From: an uncultured Eubacterium sp.
Lineage (GTDB): Bacteria; Bacillota; Clostridia; Lachnospirales; Lachnospiraceae
Direction of reading: 5' to 3'
DNA length: 64,000 bases
Assembly (NCBI GenBank): GCA_949959185.1
Contig: CATLIX010000002.1
Location: 60,288 to 124,287, forward strand
The position numbers and the translations under genes are program-made. Every line of letters begins with the position of its first letter. The first letter of the stretch is position 1. Below are positions 49,921-59,838 of this stretch, piece after piece. The notes under the pieces were generated by a model. It saw only the letters and a list, made by a program, of their open reading frames with translations. It ran no database searches and was not told the DNA's origin.

Positions 49921-50832
49921 CTGGCAAAGTATATTGGAAAACGACTCGTACTGGCAATTGTTACGATTTTCATTGTCAGCGCCATTACATTTTTTGTAAT
50001 GAATGCGATTCCGGGCGGGCCCTTTAACAAGGAGAAGGCTACCAGCGCGGAGGCCCAGAAAGTTCTGGAGAAACGGTATAATCTGGATAAACCACTGGGA
50101 GAGCAGTATGTAATCTATCTGAATAACCTGCTGCATGGAGACTGGGGAATTTCTTTACATAACGGACGTGATATCTGGAAGGAAATTACAGGGCGTTTCC
50201 AGGTGTCGGCAAAGCTGGGGGGAATGGCAGCGGCAGTTGCCATTGTAATCGGACTGGTGCTGGGCAGCATTGCAGCCCTTACCCGGAACCGGTTTCCGGA
50301 TCGTCTGATTATCTTTTTTACAACTCTGGGAACAGCAATGCCCTCTTTTGTGCTGGCTACGCTGCTTCTGCTGGTATTCTGTCTGAAGCTGGGATGGTTT
50401 CCGGTGTGGTCTTCCGGCAATCCCAATTATGTTCTGCCGATTATCGCCCTTAGCGTATATCCCATGGCATATATTACACGTCTGACCAAAACAAGTATGC
50501 TGGATGCTCTGAATCAGGATTATGTCCGTACAGCAAAGGCAAAGGGCGTTCCGGGCTGGAAGGTGATTTTCAAACATGCCCTCCGCAATGCTCTGGTTCC
50601 GGTAGTGACCTACGTGAGTCCCATGGTTGCCTATATTCTGACCGGTTCCATGGTGGTGGAGAATATTTTTACCATCGGAGGACTGGGTTCTACTTTTGTA
50701 ACCAGTATCGTAAACCGTGATTATACCATGATTATGGCTGTAACGCTGTTTCTTGCCATATTGATGGTAATTGCAAATCTGCTGACGGATATCGCATATA
50801 AGATGATAGATCCGAGAATCACGTTTGAATAG
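49921..50832 (+). CDS. oppB: Oligopeptide ABC transporter permease OppB, unusual start
   Basis: This inner-membrane permease of the Opp importer has six helices and the EAA-loop region DYVRTAKAKGVPGWKVIFKH near residue 205. The first in-frame ATG, at 49999, would remove the first membrane helix. Reading upstream in the same frame gives a standard OppB N-terminus (AKYIGKRLVLAIVTIFIVSA) from a CTG at 49921. A TGA stop lies directly before that CTG, giving 303 residues, the normal length. No ribosome binding site precedes the CTG. Either CTG initiates weakly or the original ATG was lost. oppC follows after 15 bases. Confidence 0.85.
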   Translation: MAKYIGKRLVLAIVTIFIVSAITFFVMNAIPGGPFNKEKATSAEAQKVLEKRYNLDKPLGEQYVIYLNNLLHGDWGISLHNGRDIWKEITGRFQVSAKLGGMAAAVAIVIGLVLGSIAALTRNRFPDRLIIFFTTLGTAMPSFVLATLLLLVFCLKLGWFPVWSSGNPNYVLPIIALSVYPMAYITRLTKTSMLDALNQDYVRTAKAKGVPGWKVIFKHALRNALVPVVTYVSPMVAYILTGSMVVENIFTIGGLGSTFVTSIVNRDYTMIMAVTLFLAILMVIANLLTDIAYKMIDPRITFE

Positions 50833-50847
50833 AGAAGGACAGAAAGG

Positions 50848-51945
50848 ATGGAAACCATGGTGGAGAATCAGGAACTGAAAAAGAGGCAGCTCTTTTCCGC
50901 ACAGGTGGATTTGAGCAAATTTAAAGATAAAGATTTTGAACAGGCAACGGAGGAGGAGAAGAAACAGCAGGATGTTATGGGAGAGTCCACCACCTTTTTC
51001 AAAGACGGTATGAGACGTCTCAGGAAAAGTCCTCTGGCTATGGGCAGTATTGTGGTACTGGTGCTGATTCTTGCTCTTATCATTATCGCGCCCATGATTG
51101 TGCCTTACAAATATTCACAGATTATATCGGTAAACGGAGTGCGTGACAAAACGGCGGCGAATATGGGGCCTTTTGAATATTCCAAACTGGAGACAAAGTA
51201 CATGGAGGAAACCGGAGAAAAGCTGTTTCCTCGTATTTTCGGTACGGACAGCCTGAGCAGGGATTACTTTATCCGTGTGATTTACGGAACAAGGGTAAGC
51301 CTGTCCGTGGGAGTTGTGGCTTCCATTATGGTATTGATTATCGGTCTTTTGTACGGCTCTATTGCCGGCTATTTCGGAGGAACGCTGGATTTGATTATGA
51401 TGCGTATTGTGGACGTCATCTATTCTCTGCCGGATATGCTGATTATTATTCTGTTGTCCGTGGTGCTGAATGAGACCTTGAAATCTGTGCTGGAAGGCAC
51501 TGTGCTGCAGGCGCTGGGAACCAATATGATTTCGATTTTTATTGTGTTCGGCCTGCTGTACTGGGTAAGCATGGCAAGGCTGATTCGCGGACAGATTCTT
51601 ACGATTAAGAACAATGAGTATGTGCTGGCGGCCCGCTGTATCGGTACAAAAAACGGCAGGATTCTCAGAAAGCATATTCTGCCCAACTGTCTGTCGGTCA
51701 TTATTATTACCACAGCCCTGCAGGTGCCGAGCGCAATTTTTACAGAGAGTTATCTGAGTTTCCTTGGGCTGGGTGTTTCGGACCCTCTGACTTCTCTGGG
51801 AAGTCTGGCCAACGACGCCAGAGCAGGTATGCAGTCCTATCCTCTGCGCCTGGTGATTCCGGCCATTGCAATCTGCCTGATTGTGCTGGCGCTTAATTTG
51901 CTGGGGGACGGCCTGCGGGATACATTTGATTCGAAACTGAAGTAA
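50848..51945 (+). CDS. oppC: Oligopeptide ABC transporter permease OppC
   Basis: This 365-residue second Opp permease has a cytoplasmic N-terminal extension of about 65 residues, a first membrane helix near 70-90 and an external loop with LFPRIFGTDSLSRDYFIRV. Five further helices follow. The EAA loop reads EYVLAARCIGTKNGRILRKH near residue 255. It pairs with OppB to form the channel. AAAGG lies before the ATG, and an alternative ATG three codons in is also possible. The N-terminal extension is typical of this subfamily in clostridia. Confidence 0.93.
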   Translation: METMVENQELKKRQLFSAQVDLSKFKDKDFEQATEEEKKQQDVMGESTTFFKDGMRRLRKSPLAMGSIVVLVLILALIIIAPMIVPYKYSQIISVNGVRDKTAANMGPFEYSKLETKYMEETGEKLFPRIFGTDSLSRDYFIRVIYGTRVSLSVGVVASIMVLIIGLLYGSIAGYFGGTLDLIMMRIVDVIYSLPDMLIIILLSVVLNETLKSVLEGTVLQALGTNMISIFIVFGLLYWVSMARLIRGQILTIKNNEYVLAARCIGTKNGRILRKHILPNCLSVIIITTALQVPSAIFTESYLSFLGLGVSDPLTSLGSLANDARAGMQSYPLRLVIPAIAICLIVLALNLLGDGLRDTFDSKLK

Positions 51946-51958
51946 GGAGATAAGCAGA

Positions 51959-52969
51959 ATGAGTGAAGATAATAAATATATTTTGGAAGTAAAAGATCTC
52001 CATACCAGTTTTTTTACGGAAAATGGAGAGGTGCAGGCGGTAAATGGAATTTCCTTTACCCTGGAGCCCGGAAAAACCCTGGGAATTGTGGGAGAATCCG
52101 GTTCCGGTAAGTCGGTAACCGCCTATTCCGTTATGCAGATTCTTGCGGAAACCGGTAGAATCACCGGCGGGGAAGTGAGGTATCAGGGAGAGGATATTAT
52201 CGGATGGAACAGCAGGCAGATGCAGAAGTTCCGGGGAGCGAAATGTTCTATTATTTTCCAGGACCCCATGACCAGCCTGAATCCGGTGTTTACGGTGGGA
52301 AGCCAGCTTACGGAGGCGATTCTTCTTCATACAGATAAAGATAAGAAGCAGGCCAGGGAGCGGGCCATTGAAATGCTGACGCTGGTGGGCGTAAATGAGC
52401 CGGAGAGCCGGCTGAAACAGTATCCCCATGAGCTTTCCGGCGGTATGCGCCAGCGTGTGATGATTGCCATGGCTCTTGTATGCGAGCCGGATATTCTGAT
52501 TGCGGATGAACCTACCACTGCGCTGGATGTGACCATTCAGGCTCAGATTCTGGAGTTGATGCAGGAACTGCAGCAGAAGCTGGGCATGGCCATTATCATG
52601 GTGACTCATGATCTGGGCGTAATTGCCAGCATGTGTGATGAAATTCTGGTTATGTATGGCGGACGTGTCTGCGAAAGAGGCACAGCGGATGATATTTTCT
52701 ATCGTCCGGCCCATGAATATACGAAAGGCCTGCTGCGCTCCATTCCGAAGACAGACAATATGAATGAAAAGCTGGTTCCCATTGGCGGAACCCCTATCAA
52801 TCTGCTGCAGATGCCGGAGGGCTGTGCGTTCTGTCCCAGATGCGACGCAGCCATGAAAATCTGCCTGAAAGAGAAGCCGGAGGAGCTGCGCGTCAGTGAA
52901 ACCCATCTGGCAAGCTGCTGGATGAATATAAAAGAATTGTATGAAGCACAGGAAGGAGAACAGTCATGA
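51959..52969 (+). CDS. oppD: Oligopeptide ABC transporter ATP-binding protein OppD
   Basis: This 336-residue ATPase has Walker A GESGSGKS near residue 43, signature LSGGMRQR near 159, Walker B ILIADEPT near 178, and the C-terminal oligopeptide-transporter extension with the CxxC-type CAFCPRCDAAMKIC near residue 290. That extension binds an iron-sulfur cluster in related proteins. It powers peptide import together with OppF. A ribosome binding site AAGGAG precedes the ATG, and its stop overlaps the oppF start by four bases. Confidence 0.95.
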   Translation: MSEDNKYILEVKDLHTSFFTENGEVQAVNGISFTLEPGKTLGIVGESGSGKSVTAYSVMQILAETGRITGGEVRYQGEDIIGWNSRQMQKFRGAKCSIIFQDPMTSLNPVFTVGSQLTEAILLHTDKDKKQARERAIEMLTLVGVNEPESRLKQYPHELSGGMRQRVMIAMALVCEPDILIADEPTTALDVTIQAQILELMQELQQKLGMAIIMVTHDLGVIASMCDEILVMYGGRVCERGTADDIFYRPAHEYTKGLLRSIPKTDNMNEKLVPIGGTPINLLQMPEGCAFCPRCDAAMKICLKEKPEELRVSETHLASCWMNIKELYEAQEGEQS

Positions 52970-54009
52970 GTGAGAAGGAAAAATACCTGTTAAAGGTGGA
53001 TCACTTAAAACAGTACTTTCCCGTGCGTCAGGGATTTAAGACCATTCCCCTGAAAGCGGTGGATGATATTTCCTTTGCAGTGAAGCCCGGAGAGACACTG
53101 GGACTGGTGGGAGAGTCAGGCTGCGGAAAAACCACGGTGGGAAGGACGCTGCTGCGTCTGTATCAGCCCACGGCAGGGAGAATTGAATTTGACGGAAACG
53201 TCCTTTTCGACAGCGGAGAACAGTATGACGAAAAGGGAAAGTTAAAACTGGGAACAGACGGGAAACCGGTGATGGGCAAAAAAGTGGATGTGGATATGCT
53301 GCCTTACCGGAAGCAGATGCAGATGGTATTTCAGGATCCTTATTCTTCCCTGAACCCCCGGATGACCGTGGAGGATATTATCGGAGAGCCGCTGGATGTA
53401 CATAAACTGTACAGCGGCAGAGAGGAACGCCGGGAGAAAATCCTGCAGTTAATGGATTTGGTGGGACTGAACGCCGAACATGCCATGCGGTATGCTCATG
53501 AATTTTCCGGCGGACAGAGACAGCGTATCGGAATCGCCCGTGCACTGGCGGTAAATCCCAAATTTATTGTGTGCGACGAGCCGGTTTCCGCGCTGGATGT
53601 GTCCATTCAGGCACAGGTTGTCAACATGTTTGAAGAATTACAGGAAAAACTGGGCGTAGCCTATCTGTTTATCGCCCATGACCTTTTGATTGTACATCAT
53701 ATTTCCGACCGTATTGCGGTGATGTATCTTGGAAAAATGATGGAGCTGGCGGATGCGGATGAACTGAACGTGAATCCCATCCATCCCTATACGTTAAGCC
53801 TGCTGTCGGCGGTTCCCATTCCGGATCCGGAAACAGCGAGAAACAGCAGGCGCATTATTCTGGAGGGAGATGTGCCGAGTCCGCTGAAAATGCCCACGGG
53901 CTGTCCGTTCCGAACCAGATGCCGGTATGCCACGGAACAGTGTGCAGAAGAGATGCCGCAGCTTACGGACCGGGGGAACGGCCATATGGTTGCATGTTGG
54001 AATAAATAA
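52966..54009 (+). CDS. oppF: Oligopeptide ABC transporter ATP-binding protein OppF
   Basis: This 347-residue ATPase has Walker A GESGCGKT near residue 48, signature FSGGQRQR near 181 and Walker B FIVCDEPVS near 200, plus the C-terminal CPFRTRCRYATEQC motif. It forms the ATPase heterodimer with OppD. AGGAGAACAGT before the ATG lies inside the end of oppD, and the ATGA overlap indicates translational coupling. Confidence 0.95.
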   Translation: MSEKEKYLLKVDHLKQYFPVRQGFKTIPLKAVDDISFAVKPGETLGLVGESGCGKTTVGRTLLRLYQPTAGRIEFDGNVLFDSGEQYDEKGKLKLGTDGKPVMGKKVDVDMLPYRKQMQMVFQDPYSSLNPRMTVEDIIGEPLDVHKLYSGREERREKILQLMDLVGLNAEHAMRYAHEFSGGQRQRIGIARALAVNPKFIVCDEPVSALDVSIQAQVVNMFEELQEKLGVAYLFIAHDLLIVHHISDRIAVMYLGKMMELADADELNVNPIHPYTLSLLSAVPIPDPETARNSRRIILEGDVPSPLKMPTGCPFRTRCRYATEQCAEEMPQLTDRGNGHMVACWNK

Positions 54010-54106
54010 GGTGTTTTCCAGAGATTTTCTTTGGTGAAAGCATACTTTATTGAACATTTGCAGTTCAATAAGGGATAGATTTAATTTTTTAACAGGAGGA
54101 ATTAAT

Positions 54107-55999
54107 ATGAAAAAGAAACTGGTATCTGTATTACTGGTTGCGTGTATGGCATTGAGTCTTACCGCCTGCGGCGGAGATAAAAATGGTGCGGCCAATGATA
54201 CAAAGACAGAAGGAACAGATGAGAATGCAGATGCTGCAGATGATTCATCTGAAACTTCTCAGACAAACACAGACCCAAACGTGCTGAACATCAATCTGGC
54301 ATCTGAACCGGATTATCTGGATCCGGCGCTGAACAGTTCTGTGGATGGCGGATGTCTTGCTGTAAATACGTTTGCAGGATTGTATACGTATGACAAAGAT
54401 GGCAATCTGATTCCGGATCTGGCAACCGATATGCCTGAAGTGAAACAGGTGACAGAAGACGGAGAAGAAGTAACAGAAGGAGAAACAGCGGACGCAGCAG
54501 CAACGGACGGAAATGAAGCGGCAGAAGGAGAGGCTGCAGAATCAACAGAAGGAGAAGCAGCAGACGAAGAAGAGAAAAAGGTTTATACTGTTTATACCGT
54601 TAAGCTGAAAGAATCCAAATGGAGCAACGGAGATGACCTGACTGCAAAGGATTTTGTGTATAGCTGGAACCGTGCGTGTGCGGAAGAAACAGCGGCAGAT
54701 TATGGATATCTGTTTGACATTATCGCGCGGAAAGATGACGGCACTCTGAATGTTGAGGCTCCGGATGATTATACCCTGGTGATTACGCTGACTAATCCAT
54801 GCCCTTATTTCAACGACTTAATGGCGTTCCCCACATTCTTCCCGGTACATCAGGCTTCCGTGGAAGCAGCAAATCCGGACGGAGACATTCCTGGAAAATG
54901 GGCGGAGGAAGCAGGATTTGTATGCAACGGCGCTTATACACTGGAATCATGGAATCATGACGAAAGCATGGTCTACAAAAAGAATCCCAATTATCATAAT
55001 GTTGACAGCGTAACCATGGAAGAACTTCATTTTATGTTAAACGCGGATGATACCGCTATTTACGCGGCATACAACAGCGGCGATGTGGATTATATTGATA
55101 CCGTGCCAAATGATGAAATTTCTTCTCTGAACGGCGTAAATCCGGAATTCGGTATCCTGGATAACCTGGGAACCTACTATATTGGTTTCAATGTAAACGA
55201 TCCGGTTTTTGACGGAAAAACCGTAGAAGAAGCAGCAAAAATGCGTCAGGCAATGAATATTCTGATTGACCGTCAGTTCATTGTTGAGAATATCGGGCAG
55301 TCCGGACAGATTCTGGCGGATTCCTTTGTTCCGGTGGGTATGGCAGACGGTAACGGCGGCGTATTCAAGCAGGAAGATACCAGCTATTATGACGCAGAGA
55401 CCACAGGCGCAGCCATGGTAGAAGATGCAAAGAAGCTGATGGAAGAAGCAGGATACAGTTTCACAGACAACGGTGACGGTTCATACAAAATTGATCCGGC
55501 AATCAACATGACATATCTGACCAATGAGGGTACCGGCCATGAAGCGATTGCAGCAGCAGTGCAGCAGGATTTTGCACTTCTGGGAATCGGTCTTGAAATC
55601 AAGACAGAAGACTGGAACGTATTCCTGGAAGACCGGAAGAACGGAAACTTCACCATCGCCCGTGAGGGATGGCTGGCTGACTACAATGACCCGGTCAATA
55701 TGCTGGAGATTTTCACTTCCGATTCCGGTAACAATGATATGCAGTTAGGAAAGGGTAAAAAGAGTGATTCCGCGCCTGAATGGGCAGAGTACGACGCACT
55801 GATTACAGAAATCCGCAATACTGCAGATTTTGCAAAACGTGTGGAACTGATGCATACGGCAGAAGATATGCTGATGAATACATGGGCAGTTGTTCCGCTG
55901 TATTACTACAATGATATCTACATGCAGAAATCAAATGTGGACGGTATCTATGCAACCATCTATGGTATGAAATACTTTATGAATGCAACAAAGCAGTAA
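54107..55999 (+). CDS. oppA: Oligopeptide-binding lipoprotein OppA with acidic insert
   Basis: This 630-residue extracellular lipoprotein captures peptides for OppBCDF. The signal peptide ends in LTAC with lipid-attached Cys21, followed by an Asn/Asp/Glu-rich linker. The family 5 solute-binding fold then begins (LNINLASEPDYLDPALNS). Residues about 114-157 form a strongly acidic, repetitive Glu/Ala/Thr insert with several EGE and EAAE units, absent from typical OppA proteins; it sits in an early loop. AGGAGG precedes the ATG at 54107. An upstream in-frame start at 54050 would bury the signal peptide. A terminator follows. Confidence 0.95.
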   Translation: MKKKLVSVLLVACMALSLTACGGDKNGAANDTKTEGTDENADAADDSSETSQTNTDPNVLNINLASEPDYLDPALNSSVDGGCLAVNTFAGLYTYDKDGNLIPDLATDMPEVKQVTEDGEEVTEGETADAAATDGNEAAEGEAAESTEGEAADEEEKKVYTVYTVKLKESKWSNGDDLTAKDFVYSWNRACAEETAADYGYLFDIIARKDDGTLNVEAPDDYTLVITLTNPCPYFNDLMAFPTFFPVHQASVEAANPDGDIPGKWAEEAGFVCNGAYTLESWNHDESMVYKKNPNYHNVDSVTMEELHFMLNADDTAIYAAYNSGDVDYIDTVPNDEISSLNGVNPEFGILDNLGTYYIGFNVNDPVFDGKTVEEAAKMRQAMNILIDRQFIVENIGQSGQILADSFVPVGMADGNGGVFKQEDTSYYDAETTGAAMVEDAKKLMEEAGYSFTDNGDGSYKIDPAINMTYLTNEGTGHEAIAAAVQQDFALLGIGLEIKTEDWNVFLEDRKNGNFTIAREGWLADYNDPVNMLEIFTSDSGNNDMQLGKGKKSDSAPEWAEYDALITEIRNTADFAKRVELMHTAEDMLMNTWAVVPLYYYNDIYMQKSNVDGIYATIYGMKYFMNATKQ

Positions 56000-56037
56000 G
56001 ATACTGAAATTCTGAACACAGAATTATTCAAATAAAA

Positions 56038-56065
56038 AGGGGCTGTGAAACACAGCCTCTTTTTT
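56038..56065. terminator. Bidirectional terminator between oppA and potD
   Basis: GGGGCTGTG / CACAGCCTC (one wobble) with a 3-base loop is followed by six T on the plus strand and preceded by A residues that serve the opposite strand. It sits exactly between converging operons. Confidence 0.85.
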
Positions 56066-57155
56066 AATCTGCTGCCTTTACTTCCTTCCAGAGCAGATTC
56101 AGTTTCATGGTGGATTCATCGTCCAGAGGTTTTAATACTTCGCAGTTATCCAGAGTTTCTTTTGGCGGGAAGATGGTAGTGTTTTCCTGCAGTTCCTCAT
56201 CCAGAGCTTCTCTGGTTCTGACATTGGGAGTGGCATAATATACATAGTCAAAATTCATCATGGAGATATCTTCCCGGCACAGAAAATTCAGGAATTTTTC
56301 CGCATTTTCTTTCTGTTTTGCAGATTTTGGGATAAACCAGGAATCAATCCACATATTGGAGCCTTCCTCCGGTACGGAAAAAGCGAGTTTGTCGTTAAAT
56401 TCCAGCGCATATCCGGCCTCTCCGGAATAGACCACAGCCATGGCGGCGTTATTTCCAATCATTTCGTCCTGGGCTTCATCCACCAGATAGGAATAGACCA
56501 GGGGTTTCTGCCGAATCAGCATATCCTGGGCCTGCTTCAGGGCCTGTTCGTTCGTGGTATTCAGAGATTCCCCCAGCAGCTTTAAGGGCACCATAAAAGA
56601 GTCCCTGACAGAGTCTGCCATGATAATCTGGCCGCTGTATTTTTCGTCCCACAGAATATTCCAGGAATTTACTTCGGCTTCATCCACCATATCTTTGTTG
56701 TAGAGAATGCCTACCGTTCCGAAAAAATAGGGGATGGTATATTTGTTTTCCGGGTCAAAGGATTTTGAAAAATCAAAATAGGTGGAGTCCAGATTTTCTT
56801 TCAGGGGAATATTGTCAAAATTCAGTTCCTGGACTTCGCCCTCCTGAATCAGTTTTTCTATCATGTAATCTGAGGTGCAGATTACATCGTAATCAATAGC
56901 GCCGGCCCGGTATTTTGTGTACATATTTTCCGGGGTAATGTATTCTTCGTATTCTACTTTGATGCCTGTCTCTTCCTCAAACATCTCTATGGCTTCCGGT
57001 TCCAGATATTTTCCGTAATTCAGCACCGTCAGAGTGTTTTCCGAGTCTTTGCCGCAGCCGGCCAGAAGGACCCAGAGGGCGAATACCGCCAGCAGAGGAA
57101 GTTTTCTCAGAACGCGTTTCATTTGCAGGCAGGGGGAATGTGATGCATGTTTCAT
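56064..57155 (-). CDS. potD: Spermidine/putrescine-binding lipoprotein PotD
   Basis: This 363-residue extracellular polyamine-binding protein carries a lipoprotein signal peptide with Cys34 in VLLAGCGK. The PotD fold follows, including LNYGKYLEPEAIEMFEEETG, the ligand-loop TSDYMIEKL and an IDSWFIPKSAK stretch near residue 275 where Trp and Asp contact polyamines. AAAGGAGA lies before the ATG, which overlaps the potC stop, so the gene is translationally coupled. It is the last gene of potABCD. Confidence 0.95.
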   Translation of the reverse strand: MKHASHSPCLQMKRVLRKLPLLAVFALWVLLAGCGKDSENTLTVLNYGKYLEPEAIEMFEEETGIKVEYEEYITPENMYTKYRAGAIDYDVICTSDYMIEKLIQEGEVQELNFDNIPLKENLDSTYFDFSKSFDPENKYTIPYFFGTVGILYNKDMVDEAEVNSWNILWDEKYSGQIIMADSVRDSFMVPLKLLGESLNTTNEQALKQAQDMLIRQKPLVYSYLVDEAQDEMIGNNAAMAVVYSGEAGYALEFNDKLAFSVPEEGSNMWIDSWFIPKSAKQKENAEKFLNFLCREDISMMNFDYVYYATPNVRTREALDEELQENTTIFPPKETLDNCEVLKPLDDESTMKLNLLWKEVKAAD

Positions 57156-57943
57156 GGGGACAGTTCTCCTTTGTTCATTTTGCGGGCGGAAGGGCCGAAG
57201 TTCATAAACAGCAGCAATACCAGCGCCAGTAAAAATAAAATGGTAGACAGGGCGTACATTTCCGGCCGGATGCCTTTGCGCATTTCCGTGTAAATCATGG
57301 TGGACAATGTGTTGATGCCCGCGCCTTTGGTGAAATAGGTGACAGAAAAATCATCCAGCGACATGGTCATTGCCATGAGAAAGCCGGAAAGCACGCCGGG
57401 GCGTATCTGGGGCCAGATGATTTTAACAAAGGCATAAAAGGGGGTGGCTCCCAGATCCAGTGCGGCTTCGTAGGTGGTGCGGCTGCTCTGTTTCAGCCGG
57501 GGCAGCACATTCAGGATAACATAGGGAATGTTAAAGGTAATATGTGCAATCAGCACCGTGTTCATGCCCAGTCTGGTAAATCGGACAAACAGAAGCATCA
57601 TGGAAATGCCTGTAACAATATCCGCATTGAGCAGAGGGATATTGGTGGCGCCAATCATAATGGTCTGATTCCGCTTTTTCATGGCGTCGATGCCCAGGGC
57701 TGCCAGGGTACCCAGAAGAGTGGCAAACAGGGCGGAAGCCAGAGAAATAAAAATGGTGGTTCCGAACGCCGCCATAATGGTGCTGTCGGAAAAGAGGTTT
57801 TTGTACCATTTCAGGGTAAATCCGCCCCACTGAACTTTTGTTTTGGAATCATTGAAGGACAGAATAATCAGCACCGCAATGGGAAGGTACAAAAACAGAA
57901 AAATAATGGTCAGATAAATTCGTTCCGCAGATTTTTTTACCAT
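57152..57943 (-). CDS. potC: Spermidine/putrescine ABC transporter permease PotC
   Basis: This 263-residue membrane permease has six helices and the EAA loop YEAALDLGATPFYAFVKIIW near residue 155. It pairs with PotB. GGAGG precedes the ATG, and both ends overlap neighbouring genes by a few bases, as expected in a tight operon. Confidence 0.95.
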   Translation of the reverse strand: MVKKSAERIYLTIIFLFLYLPIAVLIILSFNDSKTKVQWGGFTLKWYKNLFSDSTIMAAFGTTIFISLASALFATLLGTLAALGIDAMKKRNQTIMIGATNIPLLNADIVTGISMMLLFVRFTRLGMNTVLIAHITFNIPYVILNVLPRLKQSSRTTYEAALDLGATPFYAFVKIIWPQIRPGVLSGFLMAMTMSLDDFSVTYFTKGAGINTLSTMIYTEMRKGIRPEMYALSTILFLLALVLLLFMNFGPSARKMNKGELSP

Positions 57944-58758
57944 ACGCCGGCACCTCCTTCGTCCCCTTTTGAGCTCATCAGAGCCATACTTGCAATGACA
58001 AATACCATCAGTACCAGAGAAAGGCCGGAGCCCAGATTCCAGTTGTATTCCTGCATAAAGGCCTGCTCAATCACATTTCCGATGAGCAGTACCTTGCCTC
58101 CGCCCAGCAGGTCGGAAATGGCGAAAGAAGTCAGGGCCGGGACAAATACCATGGTAATGCCGCTGATGACTCCGGATATGGTAAGGGGTACAATGATTTT
58201 AAAAAATATGGTAATGCTTCCCGCTCCCAGATCTCTGGCAGCTTCAATAATGTCCGGCTGAATCCGCGCCATGGCGTTATAGATGGGAAGTATCATAAAA
58301 GGAAGAAAATCATATACCATGCAGAAAACCACGGCAAAAGGCGTATTTAAAACATCCAGAGCCGGAAGATGCAGGGTGTTCAGCAAAGTGTTGATGACAC
58401 CGTTGTTGGACAGAAGCATCCGCCAGGCCAGAATCCGCAGCATGAAATTCATCCACATGGGCAGGATAAAAATAAACACGATAAATCCCTGACGTCTGAC
58501 TTTCATTTTAGTTAAAATCATGGCCAGCGGGTAAGCCAGAATCAGGCAGATTCCGGTGCAAAGCAGCGCCAGCTTCAGGGAAAGCAGCAATGCCTTCATA
58601 TGGATGGAGACAGTTATGGATGTGATATTCAGCAGGGTAAAATGGCCGCTGGTGGTGGTAAAGGCATAATAAAGAATCATTACCACCGGCAGCAGAATAA
58701 ATCCTGCCATCCATAAGAGATATGGCCCCGTCAGGAGCTGTCTTTTCAGGTCACGCAT
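57937..58758 (-). CDS. potB: Spermidine/putrescine ABC transporter permease PotB
   Basis: This 273-residue membrane permease has six helices and the EAA-loop motif [20 protein letters not shown] near residue 175. AAGGCGG, within the end of potA, precedes the ATG at 58758; an upstream in-frame GTG at 58782 is less likely. It overlaps potA by eight bases and potC by seven. Confidence 0.93.
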   Translation of the reverse strand: MRDLKRQLLTGPYLLWMAGFILLPVVMILYYAFTTTSGHFTLLNITSITVSIHMKALLLSLKLALLCTGICLILAYPLAMILTKMKVRRQGFIVFIFILPMWMNFMLRILAWRMLLSNNGVINTLLNTLHLPALDVLNTPFAVVFCMVYDFLPFMILPIYNAMARIQPDIIEAARDLGAGSITIFFKIIVPLTISGVISGITMVFVPALTSFAISDLLGGGKVLLIGNVIEQAFMQEYNWNLGSGLSLVLMVFVIASMALMSSKGDEGGAGVW

Positions 58759-59824
58759 CTGATTCCACCGCCTTTTCGTCACTGGATTCCGGTTTGTTCA
58801 TAATCTGAATGTTAAAGGGGTCTACCCGGATGCCCACATGGGAGCCCACCGGATGCATCTGAGTGGTCTGCACCAGCCATTCGCAGCCGTTGGCCAGTAC
58901 TTCAATTTCCCAGTGAACGCCTTTGAAAATCAGGGAGATAACGTCTCCCTCCAGCATACCCTGTTCCGGGGCAACCAGTTCCACATCCTCCGGCCGGATG
59001 ACCACGTCCACCGGGGTATTGCAGCCGAATCCTTCGTCCACACAGGGGAAATTCACATCCAGAATCTTTACCAGACGGTCTTCCAGCATCAGACCGTCAA
59101 TAATATTGCTTTCTCCGATAAAATCGGCTACAAAAGCGTTGGTGGGTTCATTGTAAATGTCTTCCGGTGTTCCAATCTGCTGAATATAACCCTGGTTCAT
59201 AACCACAATGGTGTCCGACATGGTAAGAGCTTCTTCCTGGTCGTGGGTAACATAGACAAAGGTAATGCCCAGCTCATTTTTCAGGCGTATCAGCTCATAC
59301 TGCATATCCTGTCTGAGCTTCAAATCCAGCGCCCCCAGGGGTTCGTCCAGAAGCAGTACTTTCGGCTCATTTACGATGGCACGTGCAATGGCAATCCGCT
59401 GCTGCTGGCCGCCGCTTAAGGAATCCACGCTCCTTCGTTCGAATCCGTCCAGGTTCACCAGTTTTAAGGCATATTTGATTTTGTCATCAATGTAGGCTTT
59501 GCTCTTTTTACGGATTTTCAGGCCGAAGGCAATATTTTCCGCAATGGACATATGGGGAAACAAAGCATATTTCTGGAATACCGTATTTAACTGACGTTCG
59601 TTGGGGGCCAGTCCGGTGATGTCTGTTCCGTCGAAAATCACCGTGCCTGCATCCGGCGCCTCGAAACCGCCGATAATCCGGAGAGTGGTGGTTTTTCCGC
59701 AGCCGGAGGGTCCTAATAAGGTAAGAAATTCATTTTCACGGATGTACAGGTTCAAATCGTCCAGAACGGTCTGTCCGTCAAAGGATTTGGTGATATGCTG
59801 TAAATCAATCAGTCGTTTGCTCAT
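58751..59824 (-). CDS. potA: Spermidine/putrescine ABC transporter ATP-binding protein PotA
   Basis: This 357-residue ATPase has Walker A GPSGCGKT near residue 37, signature LSGGQQQR near 137 and Walker B VLLLDEP near 157. A C-terminal TOBE-like regulatory domain occupies about 270-340. It energises PotBC. AGGAGG lies before the ATG, and the gene starts 15 bases after the cupin regulator, so regulator and transporter form one operon. Confidence 0.95.
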   Translation of the reverse strand: MSKRLIDLQHITKSFDGQTVLDDLNLYIRENEFLTLLGPSGCGKTTTLRIIGGFEAPDAGTVIFDGTDITGLAPNERQLNTVFQKYALFPHMSIAENIAFGLKIRKKSKAYIDDKIKYALKLVNLDGFERRSVDSLSGGQQQRIAIARAIVNEPKVLLLDEPLGALDLKLRQDMQYELIRLKNELGITFVYVTHDQEEALTMSDTIVVMNQGYIQQIGTPEDIYNEPTNAFVADFIGESNIIDGLMLEDRLVKILDVNFPCVDEGFGCNTPVDVVIRPEDVELVAPEQGMLEGDVISLIFKGVHWEIEVLANGCEWLVQTTQMHPVGSHVGIRVDPFNIQIMNKPESSDEKAVESDA

Positions 59825-59838
59825 CGTTTGTTGTCCTC

